DNA of 64,000 bases. Source: Candidula unifasciata. Lineage: Eukaryota > Mollusca > Gastropoda > Stylommatophora > Geomitridae. The translations under genes and the position numbers were made by a program. Position 1 is the stretch's first letter. Every line of letters starts with the position of its first letter. The stretch lies in NCBI GenBank assembly GCA_905116865.2, contig CAJHNH020000811.1, forward strand, positions 31,001 to 95,000, read 5' to 3'. This document shows positions 10,206-21,704 of this stretch, piece after piece. The notes beneath the pieces are model-generated. The model was not told where the DNA came from. It ran no database searches and worked only from the letters and a program-made list of their open reading frames with translations.

Positions 10206-13200
10206 TTCTTTTTTTCTTTTTTCTTTCCTTCTTCTTCTTCTTCTTCTTCTTCTTGTTTCTTTTTCTTCTTCTTTTTCTTCTTCTTCTTTTCTTCTTTCTT
10301 CTTCCTTCTTCTTCTTCTTCTTCCTTCTTTCTTCTTTTTTCTTCTTTTCTTTTTCTTCTTCTTTTTCTTCTTCTTCTTCTTTCTTCTTCTTTTCTTCTTT
10401 CTTTTTTCTTTTCTTCTTCTTCTTCTTCTTCTTTTTTCTTCTTCTTCCTTCTTTTTTTCTTTCTTCTTCTTCTTTCTTCCCCTTCTTTTCTTCTTCTTCT
10501 TCTTCTTTTTTTCCCCTTTCTTCTTCTTCTTTTTTCTTTTTTTCTTCTTCTTCTTCTTCTTCTTCTTCTTCTTTCTTCTTCTTTCTTCTTCTTTTTCTTT
10601 TTTCTTCTTCTTCTTCGTCTTTTTTTCTTCTTCTTTTTCCCTTCTTCTTCTTCTTCTTCTTCTTCTTTTTCTTCTTCTTCTTCTTCTTCTTCTTTTCTTC
10701 TTCTTCTTTTTCTTCTTCTTTTTCTTCTTTTTTCCTTCTTCTTCTTTTTCCTTCTTCTTCTTCTTCTTCTTCTTCTTCTTTTTCTTCTTCTTCTTTTTTC
10801 TTCTTCTTCTTCTTCTTTTTCTTCTTCTTTTTTCTTCTTCTTTTTCTTCTTCTTCCTTTTTCCCTTCTTCTTTTCTTCTTCTTCTTCTTCTTCTTCTTCT
10901 TCTTTTCTTCTTCTTCTTCTTCTTTTTTCTTCTTCTCTTTTTCCCTTCTTCTTTTTTTTCTTCTTCTTCTTTCTTCTTCTTCTTCTCTTCTTTCTTCTTC
11001 TTCTCTTCTTCTTCTTCTTTCTTCTTCTTTTCTTCTTCTTTTCTTCTTCTTTTTTCTTTTTCTTCTTCTTCTTCTTCTTCTTCTTCTTTTTCCCTTCTTT
11101 TCTTCTTTTTCCCTTTTTCCCTTCTTCTTCTTCTTTTTTCTCTTCTTCTTCTTCTTCTTCTTCTTTTTCTTCTTTTTCCCTTTTTTCTCTTCTTCTTCTT
11201 TTTTTCTTCTTCCCTTCTTCTTTTTTCTTCTTCTTTTTCCCTTCTTCTTTTTCTTCTTCTTTCTTTTTCCCTTTCTTTTTCCCTTCTTCTTTTTTCTTCT
11301 TCTTTTTCTTTCTTCTTTTTCCTTCTTCTTTCTTCGTCTTTTCTTTTTTTTCTTCTTTTTTTCTTCTTCTTCTTCTTCTTTCTTCTTCTTTCTTTTTTCT
11401 TCTTCTTCTTCTTCTTCTTTTCTTCTTCTTCTTCTTCTTCTTTTTTCCTTCTTCTTCTTTCTTCTTCTTCTTCTTCTTCTTCTTTTTCCCTTTCTTTTTC
11501 TTCTTCTTTTTCTTCTTTTTCTTTTTCCCTTTCTTCTTCTTCTTCTTCTTTTTTCTTCTTTTCTTCTTTTTCCCCTTCTTTTTCTTTTTCCCTTTCTTTT
11601 TTCCCCTTCTTTTCTTCTTCTTTTTCTTCTTCTTCTTCTTTTTCCCTTCTTCTTTCTCTTTTTTCTTCTTCTTCTTTTTTCTTCTTCCTTCTTCTTTTTC
11701 TTCTTTTCTTCTTTTCCCTTCTTCTTCTTCTTCTTTCTTCTTTCTTCCCTTCTTCTTTTTCCCTTCTTCTTCTTTTTCCCTTTTTCCCTTCTTCTTCTTT
11801 CTTCTTCTTCTTCTTCTTTTCTTCTTCTTCTTTTTCTTCTTCTTCTTTTTCTTTCTTCTTCTTCTTCTTCTTTTTTTCTTCTTCGTCTTCTTCTTCTTCC
11901 TTCTTCTTTTTCTTTTCCTTCTTCTTCTTCTTTTTCTTCTTCTTTTTCTTCCTTTTTCCCTTCTTCCTTTTCCCTTTTTTTTTTCTTCTTTTTCCCTTTT
12001 TCCCTTCTTCTTTTTCTTTTTTGGTTTTAATTTTTCCTCTTCCTTTTCCCTTTTTCCCTTCCCCCTTTTTCCCTCTCCTTTTTCCCTTTTTCCTCTCCTT
12101 TTTTTTTTTCCCCTCTTCTTTCTTTTTCCCTTCTTCTTCTCTTTTTTCTTCTTCTTCTTCTTCTTTTTCCTTCTTCTTCTTCTTCTTCTTCTTTTTCTTC
12201 TTCTTCTTCTTCTTCTTCTTCTTCTTCTTCTTCTTCTTCTTCTTCTTCTTCTTCTTCTTCTTCTTCTGCTTTTCTTCCCCTTCTTCTTCTTCTTTTTCCC
12301 CTTCTTCTTCTTCTTCTTCTTCTTCTTCTTCTTTTTTTTCCTTCTTTTCTTCTTTTCTTTTTCCCTTCCCTTCTTCTTCTTTTTTTCTTTTTCCCCTTCT
12401 TCTCTTTTTCTTCTTTTCTTCTTCTTTTTCCCTTCGTCTTTTTCTTCTTCTTCTTTTTCCCTTCTTCTTCTTCTTTTTTTCTTCTCTTCTTCTTTTTTCC
12501 CTTCTTCTTCTTCTTTTTCTTTTTTCTTCTTCTTCTTCTTCTTCTTTTTTCCTTCTTCTTTTTCCCTTCTCTTCTTCTTTTTTCTTCTTCTTTTTTCCCC
12601 TTCTTCTTTTCTTCTTCTTTTCTTTCTTCTTTTTCCCTTCTTCTTTCTTTCTTTGCCTTCTTCTTTTTCTTCTTCTTCTTCTTCTTCTTCTTTTTTCCTT
12701 CTTCTTCTTCTTTCTTCTTTTTCCTTCTTTTTTTCCTTCTTCTTCTTTTTTCTTCTTCTTCTTTCCTTCTTCTCTTCTTCTTCTTCTTCTTCTTCTTCTT
12801 CTTCTTTTCTTCTTCTTTTTCCCTTCTTCTTCTTTTTCCCTTCTTCTTCTTCTTTTTTCTTTTTTCTTCTTCTTCTTCTTTCTTCTTCTTCTTCTTCTTC
12901 TTCTTTTTCTTTTTTCCTTTCTTTTTCTTCTTCCTTCCTTCTTCCCTTCTTCTTCTTTCTTCTTCTTCTTCTTCTTCTTCTTCTTTTTCTTCTTTTTCTT
13001 CTTCTTCTTCTTCTTTTTCTTCTTCTTCTTCTTCTTCTTTTTTTCTTCTTCTTCTTCTTCTTCTTCTTCTTTTTTCCCTTTCCCTTCTTCTTCTTCTTCT
13101 TCTTTCGTTTCTTCTTCCTTCTTCTTCTTCTTTTTTTTTTTTTTCCCTTCTTCTTCTTCTTCTTCTTCTTCTTCTTCTTCTTCTTCTTTTTCCCTTCTTC

Positions 13201-14807
13201 TTCTTTTTCCCTTTCTTCTTTTTCCCTTTTTCCCTTCTTCTTCTTTTCTTCTTTTCTTCTTCTTCTTCTTTTTCTTCTTCTTCTTTTTCTTCTTCTTCTT
13301 CTTCCTTTTTTCTTTTTCTTCTTCTTCTTCTTCTTCTTCTTTTTCTTCTTCTTTTTCTTCTTCTTCTTCTTCTTCTTCTTCTTCTTTTTCTTCTTCTTCT
13401 TTTTCCCTTCTTTTTTCTTCTTTTTCCCTTTTTCTTCTTCTTCTTTCTTCTTTTTCCCTTTTTCCCTTTTTCTTCTTTTTTCTTCTTCTTCTTCTTCTTC
13501 TTTTCCTTCCCTTCTTCTTCTTCTTCTTCTTCCTTCTTCTTCTTCTTCTTTTTCCCTTTTTCTTCTTTTTCTTTTTCCCTTTTCTTTTTCTTCTTCTTCT
13601 TCTTCTTCTTTTTCCCTTTTTTCTTCTTCTTTTTTCTTCTTCTTCTTCTTCTTCCTTCTTCTTCTTCTTCTTCTTCTTCTTTTCTTCTTCCTTTTTCTTT
13701 TTTTCTTTTTCCCTTTCTTCTTCTCTTTTTCCCTTCTTTTTCTCTTCTTCTTCTTCTTTTTTTTCGTTTCTTCTTTTTCTTCTTTTTTCTTCTTCTTTTC
13801 CCTTTTTCTTCTTCTTCTTCTTCTTCTTTTTTCTTTTTCTTCTTCTTCTTCTTCTTCTTCTTCTTCTTCTTCTTCTTCTTCTTCTTTTTTTCTTCTTCTT
13901 CTTCTTCTTTTTTCTTCTTCTTCTTCTTCTTCTTCTTCTTCTTTCTTCCTTCTTCTTTCTTTTTTCTTCTTCTTCTTCTTCTTTTTCTTCTTCTTCCTTC
14001 TTTTTCCTTCTTTTTTCTTCTTTCTTCTTCTTCTTCTTCTTCTTCTTCTTCTTCTTCTTCTTTTTTTCCTTCTTTCTTCTTCTTCTTCTTCTTTCTTCTT
14101 CTTCTTCTTTCTTCTTTTTCCCTTCTTCTTCTTCTCCTTCTTCTTTTTCTTCTTCTTCTTTTTTCTTCTTCTTCTTCTTCCTTCTTCTTTTTTCCTTCTT
14201 CTTCTTCTTTCTTTTTTCTTCTTCTTCCCTTCTTCTTCTTCTTCTTTTCTTTTTTCTTCTTCTTCTTCTTCTTCTTTTTCTTCTTTTTTCTTCTTCTTCT
14301 TCTTCTCTTCTTTTTTCTTCCTTCTTCTTCTTTTCTTTTTTCTTTTTCCCTTCTTCTTCTTCTCTTCTTTTTCCCTTTCTTCTTCTTCTTCTTCTTTTTT
14401 CTTCTTCTTCTTCTTTTTCCCTTCTTCTTCCTTTTTTCTTCTTCTTCTTCTTCTTCTTCTTCTTTTCTTCTTTTTTCTTTTTCCCTTCTTCTTCTTCTTC
14501 TTTCTTTTTCTTTCTTCTTCTTTTTCTTCTTTTTCTTTTTTCCCTTCTTCTTCTTTTTTCTTCTTCTTCTTTTTTCTTCTTCTTCTTCTTCTTCTTCTTC
14601 TTCTTCTTCTTCTTCCCTTCTTCTTCTTCTTCTTCTCTTCTTCTTCTTCTTCTTCTTTTTTCCCTTCTTCTTTTTTCTTCTTCTTTCTTTTTTCTTTTCT
14701 TCTTTTTTCTTCCCCGGGGGGGTTTTTTTTTTTTTTTTTTTCTTCTTCCTTCTTCTTTTCCCTTTTTTCCCTTCTTCTTCTTCTTCCTTTTTCTCCCCCC
14801 TTTTTTA
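10206..14807. repeat. 4.6-kb polypyrimidine (TTC)n / (TTTTTCCC)n tract
   Basis: The plus strand is almost purely C and T for about 4.6 kb, with isolated G's (for example near 10255, 10617, 11336, 13106) and one short break near 12022-12032. Two motifs interleave irregularly: TTC triplets and TTTTTCCC-like runs. The irregular run lengths look more like error-rich consensus than ordered repeats. The strand asymmetry could allow triplex (H-DNA) structure. The very long Phe/Ser/Leu and Glu/Lys/Arg open frames across it are by-products of base composition. Confidence 0.95.
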
Positions 14808-15800
14808 CGGGGGGGGGGAAAAACCGGGGGGGAAAGGAAACAGTTCGATTTTTTTACTATCCGGGACTTAGACGGGTTCCCAACCTGAAATGGCGGCACG
14901 CCGGGGAAACCGATTTTTATGGTCGGGGGGCCCCTTCTTTTTCTTCGGGTTTTTTTTCTATGGGGCCCTCAATACAGGGCGTTTTTGGTTTTTTAAATTG
15001 TATTTTTGGGTTTTTTTGGGTTCTTTGGGAAACCCCTTTGGGGCAAAACTTGGGTTTCTGTCGGGGCGGAGTTTTATATTTAAATGGTATTTTTTCCTTG
15101 TATTTTTTTTTCCCCCCCTTTTCCCTTTTCGTCCCCCCTGTCATTTTTTTTCAAATGAGAAGGGCCAAAGGTCTCTATAAAAACTGTGGGAAATTTAAAG
15201 GTCTCCCTGTTCCACACAGTTTTTTTTTCTTTTGGGAATTTCCGCCCACCAACCTGAAAATCCCCCTTTAACCTCATGTAAAAGGTATACCCTGTATCCC
15301 CCGTTTAGTATTTTGTAGCCCCCTTTTTCAATGTGGATACATTTCCCTGAATCCCACCCATGTTTATTTTGTCCCGGGTTTGGGGTTTAAAATTTAAAAA
15401 ATTTAACCCCTTAAAAACAAATGGGGGGATTTTAAGTACTTAGAAATTTTCACATTCGCCTGAAAACGGGACAGAAAAATTGCTCGAAAATGTAAAAGCT
15501 AACAAATAAAAGATTCCAAATATTCCCCGTTTGACACACAAGCAGATACCCGAATACTAAAATGAACTTTTCAAAATTTTTTTTTTGGCCACCTAAAGCT
15601 ATCAGTGCCAAAAGTAGACATTTTCCATTAACGTAAAAATTTTGACAACAAGATAAATGCCTTAGAAAGCTTTCAGGGGTTTCAAGGGAAAAACAGAATA
15701 CGAAAACATGAAATCAAAACGAAAGCTGGGAATAAAGCCAATTTTTACAGGGGCATTAAAAACAAAAATAAAAAGGGGTTGGGCATCTAAATAAATGCCC
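14713..15800. other. Homopolymer-inflated, probably low-quality sequence
   Basis: Dense runs of G, C, T and A (GGGGGGG, TTTTTTTTT, CCCCCC) with few normal transitions, unlike neighbouring DNA. No gene is credible here. The open frames at 14890-15277 are rich in Phe, Gly and Lys because of the homopolymers. Confidence 0.6.
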
Positions 15801-16050
15801 TGGTTTTTATCGCCACAGCGGCCCCCCCTAAAACGTTACAACGGGTAAAAAAGGGAAAGAAAACCTCGGGAAAAAATGGTGATGGGATTAAGAACAGCCT
15901 TACAGAAAAAAAAACCTCAGAAATTTAAAATTTCTTTGACGAGGGTCATCAAATAATGTTACAAACCCCCCCCCCCCCCCCCCCCTCTTCCCACACTTCG
16001 CTGAGTAAAAAGGGGGAAGAAAAAGAAGGAGAAAAGAAAAAAAGGGGTGA
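15801..16050 (+). mobile_element. LINE family H 3' end, corrupted copy
   Basis: Aligns with 45640-45850 through AAAACGTTAC.ACGGGTA, then GATGG(G/C)ATTAAGAACAGCC and ACACTTCGCTGAG. Compared with that copy it is enriched in homopolymer substitutions. A G/A-rich tail with AAGAAAAAGAAGG follows. Confidence 0.6.
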
Positions 16051-16109
16051 GATTTTTAACAAAAATCAAAACTAGGGACACGGGACTAAAGGTTTTTGTA
16101 ACTCTCATT

Positions 16110-16520
16110 TCTCCTTTCTTTCTTCTTACTTAAGTCGAGTCAGGGAAAAAGCTAAACACAGTGTACAGGATCTTTTAGCACCGGTGAGGGTCCTGAAAAA
16201 AGTTTCTTCTTGATAGTTTTTTTGCCTCGTGGGTCATTCTCTGTCTAATCCTTTTTCTTTGTTCGTCTTCTTTGCTATTAATATCGTTTTCTCAGGTCAG
16301 ACCATCAGGTGGGTTGCCTCACTGAACTCACATGCCAGCTACAAGACCTTTATTGTTCCCTATAGCTTGCTCTGCACACTGTACTAATGAGACAAGGTTT
16401 TTTTTTCTAAGTTGTAGGTAGAGTGGGCAGGTCTGCAAAATGTTGTCCTGTTCAAGCTTTTTGAACTGTAGTGACTTAATGTTTTGTATTACCTACAATA
16501 CTCAACGAGTATCTGTCTGT
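16110..16520 (-). mobile_element. LINE 3' end (RT C-terminus, minus strand)
   Basis: The minus strand near 16480-16430 encodes NILQTCPLYLQLR, matching the conserved H-x-L-x-x-C-P-x-Y motif at the C-terminus of many animal LINE polymerases. Stops and a 3' UTR follow, ending near 16260 in A/G-rich sequence with AAGAAGACGAAC. Non-functional relic. Confidence 0.6.
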
Positions 16521-16569
16521 CAGTAAACCACTTCAGACCCACAGTTGTTTTTACTGAGTAATATAGGGG

Positions 16570-16660
16570 CTTGAAGGTGTGTGGGTTCCGGGGTCCCATT
16601 GTCCCATTATATACCCAATACACATATAGGCGTGGATAAAGGCGTGATATACTCAACAAA
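16570..16660 (+). mobile_element. SINE family C, 3' fragment
   Basis: Shares CCAATA..TATA.AGGCGTGG(A) with the tail end of 9565-9800 and 51010-51160. Confidence 0.4.
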
Positions 16661-16701
16661 TATCTAAGAAATAATCGCTATGTGCCTACATTATGGCATT
16701 C

Positions 16702-16757
<56 letters not shown>

Positions 16758-16960
16758 CTTCTTCTTCTTCTTCTTCTTCTTCTTCTTCTTCTTCTTCTTC
16801 TTCTTCTTCTGCTTCTTCTTCTTCTTCTTTTTCTCCTCTTTATCCTCTTTATCCTTCTTCTTCTTCATCTTCTTCTTCTTTTTCTTCTTCTTCTTCTTCT
16901 TTTAAAAATAATAATAATAATTAATGATATTATTATTATTATTATTACTATTATTATTAT
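16702..16960. repeat. Compound (TTG)n-(TTC)n-(ATT)n microsatellite
   Basis: TTG triplets at 16702-16756 switch to TTC (16757-16902, with a few CTC and ATC changes), then to ATA/ATT triplets up to about 16960. Three adjacent triplet motifs suggest stepwise mutation of one array. Confidence 0.95.
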
Positions 16961-17204
16961 CATTACTCTTCAGGCGTCGATAGAGATATGAGGTTCTATT
17001 TCTTGTTTTTATGGCCGCCGCGACTAAAAACACATCTTTGATGTTATCTTTCTATTTTGTTTTTGGTCTAACTCGTGCTCTACGTTTTTCTCATCTTTTC
17101 GTGTATACTTTGTATGGTATTATGATATTATCGCATACTGAGATATGCTAACCTCTGTTTAATCTTTTTATTATGCGAATTGATACCAAGTTGTGTGCCT
17201 TGCA

Positions 17205-17640
17205 GAGACACCACTGCTACTTCTACTCCTCCACCTCCTACTGCTACTACTACTGCTGCTGCTGCTCCCATTACCACCACCATTGCTGCTTTGCAACTTA
17301 TTCGATCTACACCAATTACTACTTCAACTACTTCTATTACCCCAACTACTACTAGTTAAATTGCTGCTGCTTTTACAACAACTGCTTCTGCTCCTACTGC
17401 AACCACTTTTGCAGATACTACTACTGCAGCTGTCACTGCTTTTTCTACCACTGCAATTACAACAACAGCAGCTACTATTACTACGACTACTACTGTTGCT
17501 GCTACTACTGCTACTACTTCTACAATTCTCGAACTAGTCTGTAAATACTACTACTAAAACTGCTAATGCTGCTGTTGTTACTACTACCACCACCTCAACC
17601 ACTACAACCATCACCACTAATATTACTACTGATACTATTA
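17205..17640. repeat. Degenerate (CTN)n trinucleotide repeat
   Basis: Imperfect ACT/GCT/ACC triplets across about 430 bp. The Leu-rich open frame that results is not considered coding. Confidence 0.85.
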
Positions 17641-17959
17641 TTAATCATTTTTATTTGGTCATGACACAGAAGCAGTTCCCCAGAACTGTGGATTCCCTAT
17701 GTCCTGATCGGCGTCAGCTGCGTCACTTTTCTGGCGGTTCATTTTTGGTGCTACCACAAGAGAAACCGGGAGAGGTATACTGTTTAGTCTATGTACGAAT
17801 GGTTTTAACCCAGGGCTACAGCCCGTTAGGTTGTGTATGCTATTCGAGCCTCATCTGTGTCAGGTCCAAGTCTAAGGCAAACAACAACAACACAATAACA
17901 ACAACAACAACAATAGCAACAGCAAATACGAAGACAAGAAGAACAACACGCATGTTTTC

Positions 17960-18235
17960 AGACCTGTACTTTGAAAGCCTGCTTTCCCCGTGTGGGTTCC
18001 GGGGCCCTGTTATAGGGAAAACAAAAATAGACTCACTGCCTACCCAAAAGCATGTCGTAAGAGTCGACTAATTAGGAGCTTCCTTCACAGTCGGAGTGCA
18101 TTTGCTTGAGAGGCAAGGAACCAGAAGTCTGCATACAAATGAGTCACATCTGTAAAACAGATGCACACGCAACACTCAGGTTCTGGAACAGAACTGCAGT
18201 CCAACTTTTCGCCAGAGTTTACAACTGGTGAGCGC
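17960..18235 (+). repeat. Dispersed repeat family E, copy 1
   Basis: Carries GAGGCAAGGAACC, AGTCTGCATACAAATGAG, GATGCACACGCAACACTCAG and GGAACAGAACTGCAGTCC. The reverse complement of the same order is at 35230-35440. It abuts the GAA array that follows. Confidence 0.65.
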
Positions 18236-18400
18236 GAAGAAGAGGAAGAAGATGAAAAAAAAAAAGAAGAAGAAGAAGAAGAAGAAGAAGAAGAAGAAGA
18301 AGAAGAAGAAGAAGAAGAAGAAGAAGAAGAAGAAGAAGAAGAAGAAGAAGAAGAAGAAGAAAGAAGAAAAGAAGAAGAAGAAGAAGAAGAAGAGAAAAGC
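18236..18400. repeat. (GAA)n microsatellite
   Basis: About 45 GAA units with an A-run at the left edge. Confidence 0.97.
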
Positions 18401-18442
18401 CTACTTTGTATTGCCAAACAAACACCATTATTGTGCACTGAC

Positions 18443-18487
18443 CACCGCCACCACCACCACCACATCATCCTCATCATAATCATCACC
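18443..18487. repeat. (CAC)/(CAT) microsatellite
   Basis: Short CCACCA then CATCATCATAAT series. Confidence 0.85.
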
Positions 18488-18716
18488 CGGCTGTCTGGCG
18501 TGGTTGGCTAAACCGGATTGCGTGGAGACCGGGTGACGAACTCCTTGTTGTCCGGGTTCAATCCCGGGGGTGGGCAGGAAAGCCGCATTTTCTCCCAGAT
18601 TTACGGTATTTACAATGGAATCAAGGCCGAAGGATTGCGATATCCATAATACCGAGCCTGAGGGTTAACAACTCATGGCTTCTGGATTCTAAAACAAACA
18701 AACAAACAAACAAACA
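18488..18716 (+). mobile_element. SINE family D, full copy
   Basis: tRNA-like head with GTTGGCTAAACCGGATTGCG (box-A region) and GTCCGGGTTCAATCCCGG (box B). The tail is GGTTAACAACTCATGGCTTC followed by (AAAC)n. The inverted copy at 63440-63665 matches head and tail. The C-C-G-G pairing around box B looks like a T-arm, but the anticodon arm is too degraded to call a functional tRNA. Confidence 0.75.
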
Positions 18717-19094
18717 TCATAATCATCATCATCGTCATTTTAATCACCCGTCCTCCTAACTTGACAGAATTTGATTTCTCCAGGTTATCTTGTCATGATA
18801 TGGCGTAATAGCATAAACGATGTGTATTCTAACTTCTAAACACAGGTACTTGCGCAAAAGAGACGAGACGCGGGTCAAGTCGGGCCTGTTGGAAAGACGA
18901 AGAATAACAACGTTAATGCTGGCAAAGTACCAGTCCGATCTGGGTGAGAAGTTTACATGTTTATGCCAGAAAACAACATCCCTGTCTGCGTTCGGTGACT
19001 CATTAACATGCAGGGAGTTTTTTTTTTTTTGGTAGCTGTGATCAAACATACTTGATAAATTTAACTATTTCAGGCAGCAGTAAGCAGTCTGAAA

Positions 19095-19165
19095 GGAGCA
19101 GTGGCCGAATGGTTAGAACGCTGGGCTCTGAAGCGAGAGACCCAGGTTCTAATCCTTGGTAAGAC
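19095..19165 (+). mobile_element. tRNA-like sequence (SINE head or tRNA relic)
   Basis: Box A GTGGCCGAATGGTTAGAACG and box B CCAGGTTCTAATCCTTGG are spaced as in a tRNA, with a TCTGA anticodon-loop-like segment. The acceptor stem does not close, so this is read as a tRNA-derived repeat head or a decayed tRNA. Confidence 0.5.
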
Positions 19166-19297
19166 TATGGACATTTTTTCTGTTGGGTGGTCCAACAAAA
19201 AACAAAAAAAATCCTCACCCGCACAGTTGTGGCGACAACACTAGCCATGCGGCCGTAAATTCTCAGGTTCAAAGACCCTCCTGACAACACAACAGAA

Positions 19298-19600
19298 TTG
19301 GTAAACAGCTTTAAAAACAGACAGATATAAAACAGCTTTGATAACACAGAAAGATTTAAAACAGCTTTAATAACACAGACAGATATAAAACAGCTTTAAC
19401 AACACAAAGAGATATAAAATAGCTTTAACAACACGGAAAGATTTAAAACAGCTTTAATAACACAGACAGATATAAAACAGCTTTAATAACATACAGATAT
19501 ATAAAACAGCTTTAATAACACACAGCGACATAAAACAGCTTTAATAACAGAGAGAGCGAGACATAAAACAGCTTTAGAAACACAGAGATACGTAAAATTA
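19298..19600. repeat. Minisatellite, about 28-bp unit, block 1
   Basis: Diverged tandem copies of ATAAAACAGCTTTAATAACA plus CAGACAG, about 11 copies. Confidence 0.9.
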
Positions 19601-19854
19601 CGTAAAACAGATGATGGGGGGTCCAGGCTAGGGCTACTTGGCTGAGGCATTCTGTGATGTTGTGGAGACTCAAAGTATCAATGACTGCTCGTTATCTTTT
19701 GTGTAGTTCCCTACCTTCTGATGTTTCTACTGTCGTTCTGTACGCTCTCGTTGCTGGCATCTTTGGAATCATTCGTATTAAATAATGAGAATATTTATGT
19801 AAAACAGAGATAAAGACCTGAAATCAGCCCCAGTAATGCAGAAATAAAAAGAGA
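19601..19854. other. Spacer inside the 28-bp minisatellite
   Basis: Unrelated sequence with no repeat units, which may be an insertion splitting one original array. Confidence 0.5.
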
Positions 19855-20105
19855 GAGAAAACAAATTTCCAGTAACCAAGAAAAATATAAAACAGCATTA
19901 GTAACATGGACAGACACGAAAACAACTAAAAAAACACAGAAAGTCGTAAAACAGCTTCATTAACATGGACAGACACAAAAACAGCTAAAATAACACAGAA
20001 AGACGCAAAACAGCTTCAATAAGATGGAAAGACACACAATCAGCTAAAATAACACGGAAAGACTGGAAAACAGCTTAAATAACACAGAGAGTTGAAACAC
20101 AGCTT
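19855..20105. repeat. Minisatellite, about 28-bp unit, block 2
   Basis: More diverged copies of the same unit (AAAACAGCTTCAATAACA variants), about 8 copies. Confidence 0.85.
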
Positions 20106-20560
20106 CAGATTATAGATAAATACCTGAAAACAAATGCACACAAAAAGGGGAGGGGAAAAAAGAGTTGGGGGTGGGGGTATGAAGAAAACACGCAAACAGA
20201 GACGCACAAAGTTCGTAGATCAACTCTTTATTTATGGTTCAACCTGACTTAGCTTACCGGATGTTTTATCCTGCATCAACAGGTAAACAGACGTTGCTAT
20301 CTAACCCGAGTGTTTGTGTACATCAAACACTTCTAAAAGGTCGGGGTTCAGCCATTTCCCTGTTTTTTTTCTTTTTCTTGAGTGTCTCAAGGGGCCTACA
20401 TATACCGGCTCTGGCATTTCTGTTTACGTGTAGGCGTGCCGGATTGAGAACAAACAGAACATACTGAAGCACTTTTACCATTCTGGGAATCATGGATTTA
20501 TCAAACAGTAGTGTTTAAAACAAAAACTGTAACACCAAAGTTAATGGGACAAACCTCTAG
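20106..20560. other. No gene recognised
   Basis: G-rich patch at about 20147-20180, otherwise unclassified. Confidence 0.5.
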
Positions 20561-21110
20561 TAAGTTGATATGTTTAAGTACTTGGGTACCCTGATGACAT
20601 CTGATGAAATATGTATCAATGAAGTTAAATGTCGAATCGCTCCAACAAGGGCAGCATTTTGCAAAATGAAGAATGTTTTATGCAATCTTTCTTTGCCAGT
20701 TGTGACGAAAAAGATAATTCTTAAAAGTAATATAAATCCTATCTTGATATATGGAAGTGAATCACGGACATTTGGTAAATTAGTAAAAACTTATTTGGAA
20801 GCTGCGGAGATGCGGTTTTATAGACGAAGTAACGAAGACGTTTTGAAAAAATAAAACGGACTCACGAAGAGAACTGATTGTCCACATCAGAAAGAGGAAA
20901 TCTACATTAATTGGTCCTGTGATAAGAAGGAGAAAACCGGAGTACATCGTGAAAGTTAAAGGGGAGGAGAGGCAGAGGGAGACCGAGAGAACAGATGCTG
21001 GAAAGTTTGACATCAAGGCATGGAAGATCATCTGTGTCAGATTTCACTGACAGTACACGAAACAGATGGTTGTGGACTGACATGACTTCCAACGCTACAT
21101 GGCATTGACT
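20561..21110 (+). mobile_element. LINE family A, RT C-terminal region (longest copy)
   Basis: Open frame 20570-20854 encodes the region just after the RT palm: YLGTLMTSD, then EVKCRIAPTRAAFCKM, then PILIYGSESRTF, and AAEMRFYRR. These are hallmarks of animal non-LTR polymerases (the YLG segment and the YGSE(A/T)W-type motif). After a stop at 20852 the homology continues in shifted frames (RRKPEYIV, then RQRETERTDAGKFD) to about 21100. The copy is 5'-truncated, with point and frame damage. Confidence 0.85.
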
Positions 21111-21400
21111 TTAAGACGAGTTTTTTCTCGAGGTGTGGCATTTTCCACTGCATCACCGCCATCTAGTCAATATTATAGTATTCAAATTCAACACCAGCCG
21201 GTCTTTGAGCCGAGGACTTAGACACGAATAGCTAGTGCTTTCACTGAAATATGGCCATTTAATGGTTCCCCCTTCCCGCACCACCTTTCCGCTAGCCATT
21301 CAAAGATGTTGGCGCCCTTCCCACAGGCTGAGGGCCCTACGACAACCACTCGTGGGAATGACACACAGCCGATGACACCCAAAAAATATAGAAAAAAAAC
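21111..21400. other. No gene recognised
   Basis: Possible degraded SINE on the minus strand near 21200-21320; no firm match inside the window. Confidence 0.35.
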
Positions 21401-21545
21401 AAAGCATGGTATATAACTAAAACAATGAGAACCAGAACATGGGAATAGCTGCATGCGATAGCTAAGGATAGAGCCACTTGGCGTGAGTTTGTTTGAAAGC
21501 CTATGCTCCATAGGGGGTTAGAGAGGCAGAAGAAGAAAAAGAAGA
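21401..21545 (+). mobile_element. LINE family I 3' end with AAGAAG tail
   Basis: Matches 25030-25175: ATGC.ATGGCGAAGGATAGA-type sequence, ACTTGGCGTGAGTTGGTT, GCCTATGCTCCAT and GGGGGATAGAAAGGCAGAAG. Ends in GAAGAAGAAAAAGAAGAAG. Confidence 0.65.
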
Positions 21546-21704
21546 AGCAGAACCAGAACATGATATGCACCGTTAGGTGGACGGACATACTAAAAGGGAC
21601 TGCAATAAGGAACCCAGACATACAATGTTGGAGAGAAAAACAAAGTGCCAACTAAACCAGTAACACTGGCGCAAAAACTTTCGAAAAATTCATTGAGGTT
21701 TTGA

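Noticed and set aside
10131..15271. Very long open frames (over 1,500 codons) on both strands
   Set aside because: Composed almost wholly of Phe/Ser/Leu or Glu/Lys/Arg from a polypyrimidine tract; stops are simply impossible in such composition.
14890..15280. Short genes in the homopolymer-rich stretch
   Set aside because: Sequence quality is doubtful and the peptides are Phe/Gly/Lys-biased.
17193..17537. Leu-rich 114-codon protein
   Set aside because: Translation of degenerate CTN triplets.
18488..18580. Functional tRNA gene
   Set aside because: Box B arm is good but the cloverleaf does not close, and the unit continues into a shared SINE tail found again at 63440-63665.
19095..19165. Functional tRNA gene
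   Set aside because: A and B boxes are present but the acceptor stem ends do not pair; more likely a SINE head or relic.
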